From Streptomyces sp. NRRL B-1347 (GTDB lineage Bacteria > Actinomycetota > Actinomycetes > Streptomycetales > Streptomycetaceae): DNA of 64,000 nucleotides. The position numbers and the translations under genes were made by a program. Each line of letters begins with the position of its first letter. The first letter of the stretch is position 1. Below, piece by piece: positions 10,372 through 19,208 of this stretch. Below the pieces are notes generated by a model that had not been told where the DNA came from, did not search any database, and was given only the letters and a program-made list of their open reading frames with translations. Location: NCBI RefSeq assembly GCF_000720325.1, contig NZ_JOJM01000007.1, positions 124,001-188,000 of the forward strand. Reading direction: 5' to 3'.

Positions 10372-11409
10372 TTGGCCGCCGTCGAACACGAGGCCAGGGC
10401 CAACGATCGGCCTCGCGCCACCGCGCCGCCGCCCGCGCTCGCCCCGTGGTCGGAGGCCCTGACCTGTTACAGCGCGGCCCTCGCCGCGTGGCTCGCCGTG
10501 CGGGAGCGCCACTGGTGGCGGCCCTTGCTGGCGGGCGGCCCGGTGTTGGGGGTGTCCGCCGCGGACGACCTGTTCCTCTTCCAGCACCACGCGCGCCCGC
10601 TGCTGCCCGATCTGGGGCTCGTCGTCCGCTGGTCCGACCGGTGGCGGATGGCCCTGGACGCCCAGCGGGAGCAACTGGCCCGGCACGGCGCCGTCGTCGT
10701 CTGCGGTGACGCCCGCCGTCTTCCCTGGCAGCGCGCCCACGGTCAGCGGCACGGACCGCACTGGTTCACCCTGCTCCACTCGCCCGACGGGATCGTGGTG
10801 GAGGACGCCTTGGGCATGACCACCGAGAGCGGCCAGCAGCGTCCGCACCGCGTACCGGTGGACGCCGTACGCCTCGAGGAGTGGTCGCGCGCGCTTCCCG
10901 GCGCCGGTGACCCGGTGCACTGGTTGCGGGAGCGCAGCATCGCCGGTACGTCCTGGGTGGGGCGCGGGGCGCGGTACCGGTGGCTGGAGGTGGGCACGCC
11001 GCCACCGACGGACGTCCCGCTCCGGCCGCTGACCGGAGCGGCGGCCGTGCACGCGCTCGCCGAGCGGGTACGCGCCGACGGCGCCCGCGCGCTGCACCGC
11101 CAGGCGGACGACCTGTGGCAGGCGCTGCGCCAGCGCGAACTGCTGCTCGCGGCGGCCCGTCAGGACGGGGAACTGCTGGACGAAGCCGCCCGCACCCACT
11201 GGGAGCGGGCCACCGGCCTCTGGCGCAGGCTGCCCCGCATCATGCTCCGCTCCCGGCTGCGCGCGGACGCGGCCCCCGGCTCCGGCTCCCCGTCTGGCCC
11301 GGCCCGGCCCACGGGGGCCGACTCCGTGCTGCTGGACGCCCTGGCCGCGCTGGCCGGGCACGAGGGCCGCCACTTGGTCCACGACGCCGTCCATGGAAGG
11401 TTCCGATGA
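10372..11409 (+). CDS. BtrH-like cysteine acyltransferase candidate
   Basis: A 345-residue protein, TTG start preceded by GGTGAG. The N-terminal half resembles the butirosin-H N-terminal fold (papain/C39-like): a cysteine in LTCYSAALAAWL (Cys32), a histidine in GPHWFTLLHS (His130) and an acidic residue in IVVEDALGM (Glu144/Asp145) are arranged as a Cys-His-Asp triad would be. BtrH moves an acyl chain from an ACP to an amino sugar. The C-terminal half is helical (VHALAERVRADGARALHRQA onward). It is sandwiched between a methyltransferase and the FkbH-like gene and overlaps the latter by four bases, so it probably receives the acyl-ACP made by that subcluster. The fold is a sequence-pattern inference, not a firm match. 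Confidence 0.5.
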   Translation: MAAVEHEARANDRPRATAPPPALAPWSEALTCYSAALAAWLAVRERHWWRPLLAGGPVLGVSAADDLFLFQHHARPLLPDLGLVVRWSDRWRMALDAQREQLARHGAVVVCGDARRLPWQRAHGQRHGPHWFTLLHSPDGIVVEDALGMTTESGQQRPHRVPVDAVRLEEWSRALPGAGDPVHWLRERSIAGTSWVGRGARYRWLEVGTPPPTDVPLRPLTGAAAVHALAERVRADGARALHRQADDLWQALRQRELLLAAARQDGELLDEAARTHWERATGLWRRLPRIMLRSRLRADAAPGSGSPSGPARPTGADSVLLDALAALAGHEGRHLVHDAVHGRFR

Positions 11410-13274
11410 CGTCCTACGCCTCGAACGCCTCCGACCTCGCGGTCACCGCGCCCGGCCCGGCGGCCGGGTACGACGCCTGGTACCGGGCGTCGGTCCGGCT
11501 CACCCGGCAGCCGCCGCCGGTCGAACCGGTACTCCGGGAGCTGGAGGTCGCCGTGCTCGCCACGTTCACCACCGACCTCCTCAACGAGTTGCTGCCCGTG
11601 GCGGGGCTGCCGCACCGGATGCTCCTGCGGCCGCGGCGCCTGCCCTTCGGGCAGATCGAACAGCTCCTGGCCGGCGGCGAGAACGCGCCGCTGCGCGCCC
11701 GCGGGGGCGCACCCGGCTACGTGGTCCTCGCCGGAACCGCACACGATCTGCTCCCGGCGGACGCGGTGCCGGGCGATGCCGCCGCCGTCGAGAAGTGGGC
11801 CGAAGCCGCGGTCGCGCGCTGGACGGGTCTGTGGGACGCGGCCACCGCGCTGGGCAGTCAGGTGATCCAGCTCGGCTTCGTCGCGCCGGCGCCGGATCCG
11901 CTCGCCCACGCGCTGTCCGCCGCGCCCGCCGTCGCGGGATCGCTCACCGCCCTGGTGCGGCGCGTCAACGACGACCTCGCCGAACGGGCGACGGGCCGGG
12001 TGCGGTTCGTGGCGACCGAACGGCTGGTCCACGCCATGGGCACGGCGCGCTGGAGCGACCCGCGCCACTGGTACCGGCTCCGGCAGCCCGTCTCGCTCGA
12101 AGCGCTGCCGGTGCTGGCCGCCGCCGTGGCCGACGCGGTCGCCGTGGACACGGCGCTGACACCCCGCTGCGTCGTCGTGGACCTGGACGGCACCCTGTGG
12201 CACGGCGTCCTCGGCCAGGACGGGATCGACGGGGTGGCGGTCGGCGGCGGGCGCGGCCCGGTGGGCGAGGCCCACGCCGACTTCCAGCGCTTTCTGCGCG
12301 GGCTGCGAGCGGGCGGCATCGCCCTGGCCGTGTGCAGCAAGAACGACCCGGACCTCGCGCACCGGGCCCTTGCCCAGGTGCCGGGCATGGTGTTGGGCCC
12401 CGGGGACTTCGCCGCCGTCAGCGCGAGTTGGGAGCCCAAGTCCCGGCAGCTCGCCCGGTTGGCGGGCACGCTCCGACTCGGCCTCGACAGCATGGTGTTC
12501 GTCGACGACAACCCCGCTGAGCGGGCCGAGGTGGCCGCCGCGCTGCCGGAGGTCCGGGTCGTGCCCCTGCCCGGCGCGCCCGCCGAGTTCGCCGCCGCGG
12601 TCGCCGCCACCCCGGGTCTGGTCGCGGGCGCGGGCAGCGCGGACGCGCTGCGCGGCCAGTCGTACGCGGCGCTCGCGCGCGCCGCCGAACTGGCCGGGCG
12701 CGCCCCGGACCTCGGCACCTATCTGCGCGGCTTGCGGATGCGCTCCCGGCTGGCGCCGATCGACGCCACGACCCTCCCCCGCGCCGCCGAGTTGGTCGCC
12801 AGGACCAACCAGTTCAACCTCACCACCCGGCGTCGCACGCAAGCCGAACTGACCGCCCTCGTGGAACGTCCGGGTACCTACGCCGCCTGCCTCGCCCTCA
12901 CCGACCGGTTCGCCGATCACGGGGTGGTGGGAGTCGTCATCGCCGTGCTGGGGGAGGACGGCGACGGCGGGCGGCGAGCCGAGATCGACACCCTGCTGCT
13001 GAGCTGCCGGGTGATCGGCCGCACCGCTGAGCAGGACCTGGTGGCCGCGGCCGGACGCTGGGCTGCGGCCCGCGGGGCCGTCCGCCTGGTCGGACGGTAC
13101 CGGCCCACGAACCGCAACGCGCTGGTCGAGAGCCTCTACGCGGACCTGGACTTCACGCCGCTCGGCAGCGACGAGCAGGGAAGCCGCGCCTTCCAGTACG
13201 ACCTGCGGGCGGGCGCCCCCGCCCGCAGCCCCTACATCGAGGACGTCACGAAGGAGGAGACCGATGCCCGATGA
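11406..13274 (+). CDS. FkbH-like HAD glyceryl-ACP synthase
   Basis: A 622-residue protein with every FkbH hallmark. The N-terminal 250 residues match the accessory domain; HAD motif I is VVDLDGTLWHGVLGQDG with Asp259 and Asp261; Cys310 lies in AVCSKNDPDLAHRAL, where the family forms its glyceryl thioester; motif IV is MVFVDDNPAERAEV (Asp367/Asp368). The C-terminal GNAT-like domain begins near RTNQFNLTTRRRTQ. Family members dephosphorylate 1,3-bisphosphoglycerate and pass the glyceryl group to an ACP. The ATG at 11406 overlaps the previous stop, and the 3' end overlaps the ACP gene by 11 bases. Such enzymes feed methoxymalonyl, tetronate or glycerate/lactate units; type II PKS clusters seldom carry one. 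Confidence 0.92.
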   Translation: MTSYASNASDLAVTAPGPAAGYDAWYRASVRLTRQPPPVEPVLRELEVAVLATFTTDLLNELLPVAGLPHRMLLRPRRLPFGQIEQLLAGGENAPLRARGGAPGYVVLAGTAHDLLPADAVPGDAAAVEKWAEAAVARWTGLWDAATALGSQVIQLGFVAPAPDPLAHALSAAPAVAGSLTALVRRVNDDLAERATGRVRFVATERLVHAMGTARWSDPRHWYRLRQPVSLEALPVLAAAVADAVAVDTALTPRCVVVDLDGTLWHGVLGQDGIDGVAVGGGRGPVGEAHADFQRFLRGLRAGGIALAVCSKNDPDLAHRALAQVPGMVLGPGDFAAVSASWEPKSRQLARLAGTLRLGLDSMVFVDDNPAERAEVAAALPEVRVVPLPGAPAEFAAAVAATPGLVAGAGSADALRGQSYAALARAAELAGRAPDLGTYLRGLRMRSRLAPIDATTLPRAAELVARTNQFNLTTRRRTQAELTALVERPGTYAACLALTDRFADHGVVGVVIAVLGEDGDGGRRAEIDTLLLSCRVIGRTAEQDLVAAAGRWAAARGAVRLVGRYRPTNRNALVESLYADLDFTPLGSDEQGSRAFQYDLRAGAPARSPYIEDVTKEETDAR

Positions 13275-13545
13275 GGGCCCCGGACCGGACCGGTACGGCG
13301 ATCTGGTGCTGTCCGTCTTCGCTCATGTCACAGGAACGGACGCGCCGTTGGGCCTGGAGACCCGGCCGGACGACACCGACGAGTGGACTTCCCTGACCCA
13401 GGTCAGGCTCGTCCACGCCCTCGAACAACGTCTGGGGTGCGAGGTGGACGAGAGGTTCCTGACCGTCGGGGAACCCTTGCGGGCCCTGGCCGATGAGGCA
13501 CGCGCGGCCACCGCGGACCCCGTTCGCGACGGGGTTCGCCCATGA
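13264..13545 (+). CDS. free-standing acyl carrier protein, FkbJ-like
   Basis: A 93-residue ACP with the phosphopantetheine serine at Ser43 in DEWTSLTQVRLVHALE. The W-x-S-L pattern is that of the discrete ACPs paired with FkbH proteins, not the G-x-D-S-L of the PKS ACP at 4168. It overlaps the FkbH-like gene by 11 bases and the MaoC-SDR gene by four (ATGA). It is the expected carrier of the glyceryl group. Confidence 0.85.
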   Translation: MPDEGPGPDRYGDLVLSVFAHVTGTDAPLGLETRPDDTDEWTSLTQVRLVHALEQRLGCEVDERFLTVGEPLRALADEARAATADPVRDGVRP

Positions 13546-15188
13546 CCGAACTGCGCCTGGACACGGCCGATCTGCTGGCCTTCGCCGAGGCCGTCGGTGA
13601 CCACAATCCGCTGCACGTCGACCCGGCCTTCGCCCGTCGTTCGGTCTTCGGCCGCCCGGTGGCGCACGGGGCCCTGGCGGTGTCCGCCGTCCTCGGGCTC
13701 ACGGCCCTGCCCGAGGAGTTGTCGCCGCTCACCGAACTCGTCGTCCATTTCGACCAGCCCGTCCTGTGCGGCATCTCCTACACGGTGGTCCGGCGCGACA
13801 CCGGCGCCGAGCTGCGGCTCGGCCCGGCCCGCGTCCTCTCGGCGCGCTGGCGCCACGGCACCACCGCACCACCGTCGGCAGCCGCCGGAACGCCGGACAC
13901 GGCCGGTGCAGCCCCTGCCACACCGTCGTCGACAGCCGCTCGAACACCAGAGGCGACCGGAACCGCGCCGCAAGAGGCGATCGGAACCGACCCAGCGGCA
14001 CCGCCTCCGCAGCCGGGGGCCGTCCGGGGAGCCGGGACCGCGACGGACGAAGCGCGTCCGCTGACCGTCCGGGAACTGGCCGCCCTGCCGGAGGAGTCCG
14101 GCACCTGGGAGCCCGATCCCCGCAAGCTGGCGCGGCTGCTGCACCGGCTCACCGGCACCGTCCCGCCCGCTTCCACGGTCATGCCGCTGGCCTGGGCCAG
14201 CTGGTTCACCGGGATGCGCACGCCCGGGCGGGATGCCCTCCTGGTCGGTATCCGCCTCCACCCCGCGTGTGCGGGCCGGCCGGAGGGCACATGGCGTTAC
14301 CGGGTGGACGCTCCCGGCCTGCACCCGCGCAGCGGCCTGGTCACCTGCACCGCGTCGCTCTGCTACGGCGGGCAGTCGCCCCCTTCCGTTCTGACGGTGA
14401 CGAGCCTGCTGCGGCATCGGATAGCCGACCCCGAACCCGCCCAGACCGCCGCGGCCCTCCCGCCCTCCCGGGCGTTGTCGGGACGCGCCGTCGCCGTCGT
14501 CGGCGCGAGCCGGGGGCTCGGCGCGGCCCTTGCCTACTGTCTGGCCGGCCAGGGTGCCCGCGTCCTGGCCGTCTCCTCGACCCCCGCCCCGCACCTGCGG
14601 GCGCACGCCCGCGCGGCGGGCCTGGACGTCCGGCCGGTGGTCTGCGACGCCCGCGACGCCGACGGGCTGCGGGCCGCCCTCGCCGACGGGGGCGCGGTGG
14701 ACGGACTGATCCTGGCCGCGGCCCCGCGGGTGAACGGGTTTCCCGTCGCTCCTGCCGCCGTGTCGCCGTGCGTCGATCACATCGCCGATGCGGCCCGCAT
14801 GGCCATCGCTCCCGTCGCGGCGCTCCGGGGGACGCTGCGGCCAGGTGCCTTCGTCGTCTTCATCTCGTCGACCGCCGCCGTCGACTCCAGCCCTCAGTGG
14901 CCGCACTACGCCACCGGCAAGGCCGCGGTCGAGGGCTTCGCCCGACACCTGTCCCAGCATGAGGCGCACTTGCGGGTGCTGGTCGCCCGGCCACCGCGCA
15001 TGTGGACGGAGATGGCCAACAGCCCGACGGGCAGCGCGGGCGCCGCCTCGCCGGTGGACGTGGCGGCGGGCATCGTCGCCCGCCTGCTGTCGTCCCCCCA
15101 CCCACGACGACCGCCCGGCTGCGGGCCCGAGGTCCTCGGCCCGGCGGACCTGAGGCCACAGAGGGACGGGCGAAACGTCACGTCCTGA
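13542..15188 (+). CDS. MaoC dehydratase-SDR ketoreductase fusion
   Basis: A 548-residue two-enzyme fusion. Residues about 5-110 are a MaoC hot-dog domain with the hydratase motif GDHNPLHVDPAFA (Asp20, Asn22, His25) and GRPVAHGALAVS; a variable linker rich in Ala, Thr and Pro (about 105-170) leads to a second, degenerate hot-dog. Residues about 310-535 are a short-chain reductase: Rossmann motif VVGASRGLGAALA near 318, serine in FISSTAAVDSS near 443, and YATGKAAVEGF with Tyr near 456 and Lys near 460. Working on the ACP at 13264, dehydration of glyceryl followed by ketoreduction would give lactyl-ACP. That reaction order is inferred; the domain identities are clear. Confidence 0.82.
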   Translation: MTELRLDTADLLAFAEAVGDHNPLHVDPAFARRSVFGRPVAHGALAVSAVLGLTALPEELSPLTELVVHFDQPVLCGISYTVVRRDTGAELRLGPARVLSARWRHGTTAPPSAAAGTPDTAGAAPATPSSTAARTPEATGTAPQEAIGTDPAAPPPQPGAVRGAGTATDEARPLTVRELAALPEESGTWEPDPRKLARLLHRLTGTVPPASTVMPLAWASWFTGMRTPGRDALLVGIRLHPACAGRPEGTWRYRVDAPGLHPRSGLVTCTASLCYGGQSPPSVLTVTSLLRHRIADPEPAQTAAALPPSRALSGRAVAVVGASRGLGAALAYCLAGQGARVLAVSSTPAPHLRAHARAAGLDVRPVVCDARDADGLRAALADGGAVDGLILAAAPRVNGFPVAPAAVSPCVDHIADAARMAIAPVAALRGTLRPGAFVVFISSTAAVDSSPQWPHYATGKAAVEGFARHLSQHEAHLRVLVARPPRMWTEMANSPTGSAGAASPVDVAAGIVARLLSSPHPRRPPGCGPEVLGPADLRPQRDGRNVTS

Positions 15189-15252
15189 GGTGCAGGCGAC
15201 CCCGGAACCGAACGGGGCAGGCACCGCCGGCGGCCCATCACGGAGGCACCAC

Positions 15253-15897
15253 ATGGAAGCAGGCGCGGACATACATCCGCTCGACGGGGCGAGGGCCTTG
15301 CCTTGCGCCACGCTCGCTCACGGCCGGGGCCCCGAGGGGAGGAACACCCGATACGGAACGGAACCGGAGCAGTCACACCCACGCGATGCGGCCCAAGCCG
15401 CGGATGATCCCGCGCGTGGGCCCTCGAACGCGCCCTTGAGCAGCTCCGACGACAAGGCGGTGTCGCTACTGCGGGCGTGGAAACTCGGCGATTGGGCCTC
15501 CCGCCTCAAGGAACACGGCGTCGTCGGCGCCTGGGGCGAACCGTGCGCGGAGCTGCCCCGGGGCACCAAGGCGCGCCGCCTGTCGACCACTGAGGGACGC
15601 AACCGCTTCCCCTCCTGGCGCGACAGCGGGTACGGCGAGACCTTGGTGCCCGGCACGGAGCACACCCGGCCCGACCTGTCCCGGCCCCGGCGGGGCAGGG
15701 GGGCAGCGGCGCTCGCCGCGCACGCGGGAGAGAACGCCGGGATGGCACCTGTGGTGGCCCTCGTGCTCGACCACCTCGGAGTCACCCGGGACGACACCGC
15801 CCTGGCCTCCGCCCCTGCCCCGGACTCGGAAGCGTCTCCCGGGCCGCCGACTCCGCGGGCCAGTCAGCCCTTCCGGCCCCCTGCCTCCCCTGTTTGA
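15253..15897 (+). CDS. hypothetical protein
   Basis: A 214-residue reading frame starting with ATG after a good GGAGG site six bases upstream. Third codon positions are GC-rich between about 15440 and 15820, as in real genes here, but I recognise no family. The middle contains DKAVSLLRAWKLGDWASRLK and a C-terminal VALVLDHLGVTRDD; both ends are low-complexity (Pro, Ala, Ser). It lies just beyond the polyketide cluster and could be a decayed or recombined gene. Real but unknown, or a remnant. Confidence 0.35.
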   Translation: MEAGADIHPLDGARALPCATLAHGRGPEGRNTRYGTEPEQSHPRDAAQAADDPARGPSNAPLSSSDDKAVSLLRAWKLGDWASRLKEHGVVGAWGEPCAELPRGTKARRLSTTEGRNRFPSWRDSGYGETLVPGTEHTRPDLSRPRRGRGAAALAAHAGENAGMAPVVALVLDHLGVTRDDTALASAPAPDSEASPGPPTPRASQPFRPPASPV

Positions 15898-16025
15898 GGA
15901 ACGGCCCCCGCGTCAGATCGCTCCCCACGCCCCAGGGGTCTGCGACTTGGGCATCCACAGCAGAGGCTGGCTGTCGCGACAGCAGCCGGCCGCTGCGTCT
16001 GGTGGGGCATCAGCGGGGTCCGATC

Positions 16026-16161
16026 CTCATCCGTGAGTTCGGCCTCGATGGCCTGCGCGAGCCAACCGGCGACTTCGTGATGGCCGCCATCGAGCGCACC
16101 GGCTACCGCCCCGGCACGGACATCGGCCTGGTCATGGACCCGGCGTCGTCGGACCTGACGA
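16026..16161 (+). pseudogene. enolase fragment (relic)
   Basis: One frame reads GDFVMAAIERTGYRPGTDIG and then LVMDPASSDL, which is the internal enolase segment around DFI-x(3)-IEKAGYKPGEDI-x(3)-LD-x-ASSEF. Nothing before or after it matches enolase: there is no start region, no GDEGGFAP loop in frame and no catalytic lysine region. It is therefore a short relic, not a gene. The rest of 15898-16293 holds nothing else I can support. Confidence 0.55.
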
Positions 16162-16293
16162 CCGGCTGCGTGATCTGCTCGAGCGGCTCGACGACTGTGA
16201 CGAGGAGGAAGACTAGCGCTGAGCCGCGCCCTCGTGAGGAGGTGGGCTGCTTCGTGCGCGGACTGTCGGCGTGGGCCACTAGAGTGACTTGGT

Positions 16294-16971
16294 GTGGCAC
16301 CACGACCGTTGAGTGAACTTGTTGAGGCCGGCTGGGCGAAGGCTCTGGAGCCGGTGGCGGACCGCGTTGCGGCTATGGGGGACTTCCTGCGCGCCGAGGT
16401 GGCGGCGGGGCGGACGTATCTCCCGGCAGGGGGAAATGTCCTGCGGGCATTTCAGCAGCCCTTTGACGACGTACGCGTCCTGATCGTCGGCCAGGATCCC
16501 TACCCCACCCCCGGACACGCGGTGGGCCTGTCGTTCTCGGTGGCTCCCGAAGTCAGACCGCTGCCCGGCAGCCTGATCAACATCTATCGGGAGCTGAACG
16601 CCGATCTGGGGCTGCCCCAGCCGTCCAACGGCGACCTGACGCCGTGGACCCAGCAGGGCGTGCTGTTGCTCAACAGGGCGCTCACGACGGCCCCGCGCAA
16701 GCCCGCCGCGCACCGCGGCAAGGGCTGGGAGGAAGTCACCGAGCAGGCCATCAAGGCCCTGGCGGCACGCGGGCGCCCGCTGGTGTCGATCCTGTGGGGC
16801 CGGGACGCGCGCAATCTGCGGCCGCTGCTCGGCCAGTTGCCGTCGGTGGAGTCCTCGCACCCGTCGCCGATGTCGGCGGACCGCGGCTTCTTCGGCTCGC
16901 GCCCGTTCAGCAGGGCCAACGACCTGCTGGTGCGGCAGGGCGCACAGCCGGTGGACTGGCGGCTGCCGTGA
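16294..16971 (+). CDS. ung: uracil-DNA glycosylase, family 1
   Basis: A 225-residue family-1 UNG, full length. The water-activating motif is [17 protein letters not shown] (catalytic Asp in QDPYP) and the DNA-intercalation loop is HPSPMS. It excises uracil from DNA to start base-excision repair. The GTG at 16294 is chosen as the start just before MAPRPLSEL. The stop overlaps the GTG of the next gene (GTGA). The family has a second, housekeeping copy in many streptomycetes; whether that holds here is unknown. Confidence 0.95.
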   Translation: MAPRPLSELVEAGWAKALEPVADRVAAMGDFLRAEVAAGRTYLPAGGNVLRAFQQPFDDVRVLIVGQDPYPTPGHAVGLSFSVAPEVRPLPGSLINIYRELNADLGLPQPSNGDLTPWTQQGVLLLNRALTTAPRKPAAHRGKGWEEVTEQAIKALAARGRPLVSILWGRDARNLRPLLGQLPSVESSHPSPMSADRGFFGSRPFSRANDLLVRQGAQPVDWRLP

Positions 16972-17942
16972 CGGCCGTCCTCGGCGTGGACTCGGGCGGC
17001 TCCGGCCTGCGCGCGGCGCTCGGTGTCGCGGACGGGCCGCGCCGCCCGGCGCCGAGGAGCTCCAAGGAGCCGGTACGGACGGGGCCGCGCGGGATCGACG
17101 CCGCGCACTTCCTCGAACAACTGGAGCCGATGGCGCGGGAGTTGCTCGCCGACGCGGGAGAGGGGACGCGCCTGACGGCCGTCGCGGTGGGCGCGGCCGG
17201 GATGGCGTCGCTCGGCGATGACCTGCGCGACCGGCTGCCGTCCGCGTTCGCGGAGCTGTTCGGGGTGCGCCGGGTGGCGCTCGCGGCGGACGCCGTGACC
17301 GCGTACGCGGGCGCGCTCGGGCAGCGGCCCGGCGCGGTCGTCGCCGCGGGCACCGGCCTGATCGCGACGGGAACGGACCTGACGGCGTGGCGGCGCGCCG
17401 ACGGCTGGGGGCATCTGCTCGGCGACTGCGGCGGCGGCGCCTGGATCGGGCGGGCGGGCCTCGAAGCGGCGCTCCGGTCCTTCGACGGGCGGCGCGGCGG
17501 TTCGGCCGCGCTGCGGGCGCGGGCCGAGGCCAGGTTCGGCGCGCCCCTGTCCGGCCTTCCCGGCCTGCTGTATCCGCGCCCCGACCGGCCCGCGGTGCTC
17601 GCCTCGTTCGCCCCCGACGTGGGCCGGTGCGCGGCGGAGGGGGACCCGGTGGCCGTCGAGGTCCTGCGGGAGGCGGCCGGGCACATCGCCGACGCGGCAG
17701 CCGCCGTCTGCCCGGCCTCCGGGGAGTGCGAAGTCGCCCTCACGGGTGGCCTGCTGAAGCTCGGTGACACCCTCCTGGCCCCGCTGGAGGCGGAACTGAC
17801 GGAGCGTCTTCCGCACGCCACTCGCGTCCCCGCGGCGGGCGACCCGCTCGACGGCGCCGTCCGCATCGCCATCGGCCTCGCCCGTGACGCCCTCGAGCTG
17901 CCGCACGATCCCCAGCTGTTGCACGTGACGACGCGTGCGTGA
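16968..17942 (+). CDS. BadF/BadG-type ATPase, N-acetylglucosamine-kinase-like
   Basis: A 324-residue sugar-kinase/ASKHA-fold protein. The phosphate-1 loop is [16 protein letters not shown] at the N-terminus, phosphate-2 is [15 protein letters not shown], followed by [10 protein letters not shown] and the adenosine motif [14 protein letters not shown]. These are the signatures of the BadF/NagK family, which in Streptomyces includes GlcNAc kinases. It is translationally coupled to ung by a GTGA overlap. The substrate cannot be decided from sequence alone. Confidence 0.75.
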   Translation: MTAVLGVDSGGSGLRAALGVADGPRRPAPRSSKEPVRTGPRGIDAAHFLEQLEPMARELLADAGEGTRLTAVAVGAAGMASLGDDLRDRLPSAFAELFGVRRVALAADAVTAYAGALGQRPGAVVAAGTGLIATGTDLTAWRRADGWGHLLGDCGGGAWIGRAGLEAALRSFDGRRGGSAALRARAEARFGAPLSGLPGLLYPRPDRPAVLASFAPDVGRCAAEGDPVAVEVLREAAGHIADAAAAVCPASGECEVALTGGLLKLGDTLLAPLEAELTERLPHATRVPAAGDPLDGAVRIAIGLARDALELPHDPQLLHVTTRA

Positions 17943-18179
17943 CGGGGAGCGCACAGCGACGGATTCAGGGGCGCGCGCACGACGGTGACCAGGCGTCGCG
18001 CGCACGCGGGGCGGGCCTCGGCCGGGGCCCGGCGACCGTGTCCGCGCGACGCTGCGTGAGGCAACCGGAAGGGTGACGTCCGTGCAACCCGACAAACCGG
18101 CACGACAAAGCGGACTAATGCCTCTGACCTGCACCCTCCCCGAACAGGGAAGCCCCACAAGCCAGTAGCATGCGGCGCC

Positions 18180-19109
18180 ATGAGCTCCCCCACTGGGCCC
18201 GCATCCGGCCTGCCTGTACGAATGCCGCGCCCCCGCCAGCCGGGCCGGCACCGACGCCCGGAGCCCGTCGCGGCTCCCGAGGGCGCGCCCGCGCTCGTCC
18301 TCGCCGTCCCCGGCGTCCCCAGCACCACCGCGCGCAGCCTCGCCGACGAGGTCGCCAGCATCGCGCGCTCCGAGCTGCCCGGCCTTGACGTGCGCGTCGG
18401 CTACGTCGACGGGGAGGACACCGACTCCGCCGAGTTCCCCACGCTCCGGGCCGTGCTCGCGCACACCGCCGCCCAGCGTGTCGCCCGCTACGAGCAGGCG
18501 CTCGCCGCGGGCGTCGAGGCCAAGGAGCCCGAGGGCCCCGACGCCGTCGTCGTGCCGCTGCTCGCGGGCCCCGACGGCGCGCTGCTGCACCGGGTCCAGC
18601 AGGCCCTGGTGGACAGCCGCGCCGCCGTCGAGCTCACCGACGTGCTCGGCCCGCACCCGCTGCTCGCCGAGGCGCTGCACGTGCGCCTGTCCGAGGCCGG
18701 TCTGGCCCGCGCCGACCGCGCCCGCCTGTTCACGGTGGCCACCGCGGCGGACGGCATCGTCCTCGCCGCGGTCGGCGGCGAGGAGGCCGTGCAGGCCGCC
18801 GGGATCACCGGCATGCTGCTCGCGGCGCGCCTCGCGGTGCCGGTGATGGCGGCGGCCCTGGATGTGGAGGGCTCCGTCGCGGCGACCGCCCAGCAGCTGC
18901 GCGGCTCGGGCTCGGCCCAGCTCGCCCTCGCCCCGTACCTGATCGGCCCCGAGGTCGACGCGAGCCTGCTCGACGCGGCGGCGCGGGACGCGGGCTGCGC
19001 CGTCGCCGAGCCGCTCGGCGCCTACCCGGCGATCGGCAAGCTGGCCCTGTCGAAGTACACGACGGCCCTCGGCATCGCCCCGCAGCCGTCGGGCGCGCCG
19101 GTGCGCTGA
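18180..19109 (+). CDS. CbiX/sirohydrochlorin chelatase-like protein
   Basis: A 309-residue protein with two CbiX-like halves. The first half has LVLAVPGVPSTTARSLADEV and DVRVGYVDGED, where a chelatase would have its HGS and GY/F-D/E motifs, but the active-site histidine of the first motif is replaced. PDAVVVPLLAGPDGALLHRV and GPHPLLAEAL follow, then a second half with LAPYLIGPEVDASLLDAAAR. The N-terminal 45 residues are basic and proline-rich. Cobalt/iron chelatase function is therefore doubtful; a conserved actinobacterial CbiX-fold protein is the safer call. A possible -10 (TAGCAT, 18166) lies close to the ATG. Confidence 0.6.
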   Translation: MSSPTGPASGLPVRMPRPRQPGRHRRPEPVAAPEGAPALVLAVPGVPSTTARSLADEVASIARSELPGLDVRVGYVDGEDTDSAEFPTLRAVLAHTAAQRVARYEQALAAGVEAKEPEGPDAVVVPLLAGPDGALLHRVQQALVDSRAAVELTDVLGPHPLLAEALHVRLSEAGLARADRARLFTVATAADGIVLAAVGGEEAVQAAGITGMLLAARLAVPVMAAALDVEGSVAATAQQLRGSGSAQLALAPYLIGPEVDASLLDAAARDAGCAVAEPLGAYPAIGKLALSKYTTALGIAPQPSGAPVR

Positions 19110-19124
19110 TCACCGGTCTTCCGT

Positions 19125-19172
19125 TACGCCGATGGGCCCGCCCCCTGGACAGGGGGCGGGCCCATCGGCGTA
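19125..19172. terminator. perfect 22-bp hairpin terminator
   Basis: A perfect 22-bp stem beginning TACGCCGATGGGCCCG and a 4-base loop (GGAC) lie 15 bases after the CbiX-like stop and 37 bases before the stop of the convergent lactonase gene. It can terminate both transcripts. Confidence 0.85.
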
Positions 19173-19208
19173 TGCGCGAGGGCCACGACCGGGGCCCGGC
19201 GGCCGGCC

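Noticed and set aside
15318..15797. Minus-strand open frame opposite the hypothetical ORF
   Set aside because: It has no plausible ribosome site and its composition follows the GC bias of the opposite frame; third positions favour the plus strand.
16160..16216. Acidic-tailed frame ending DDCDEEED after the enolase relic
   Set aside because: It is in a different frame from the relic, has no start region and looks like GC-biased read-through.
18180..19109. Functional sirohydrochlorin cobalt chelatase
   Set aside because: The active-site histidine motif of the first half is replaced, so only a CbiX-like fold is claimed.
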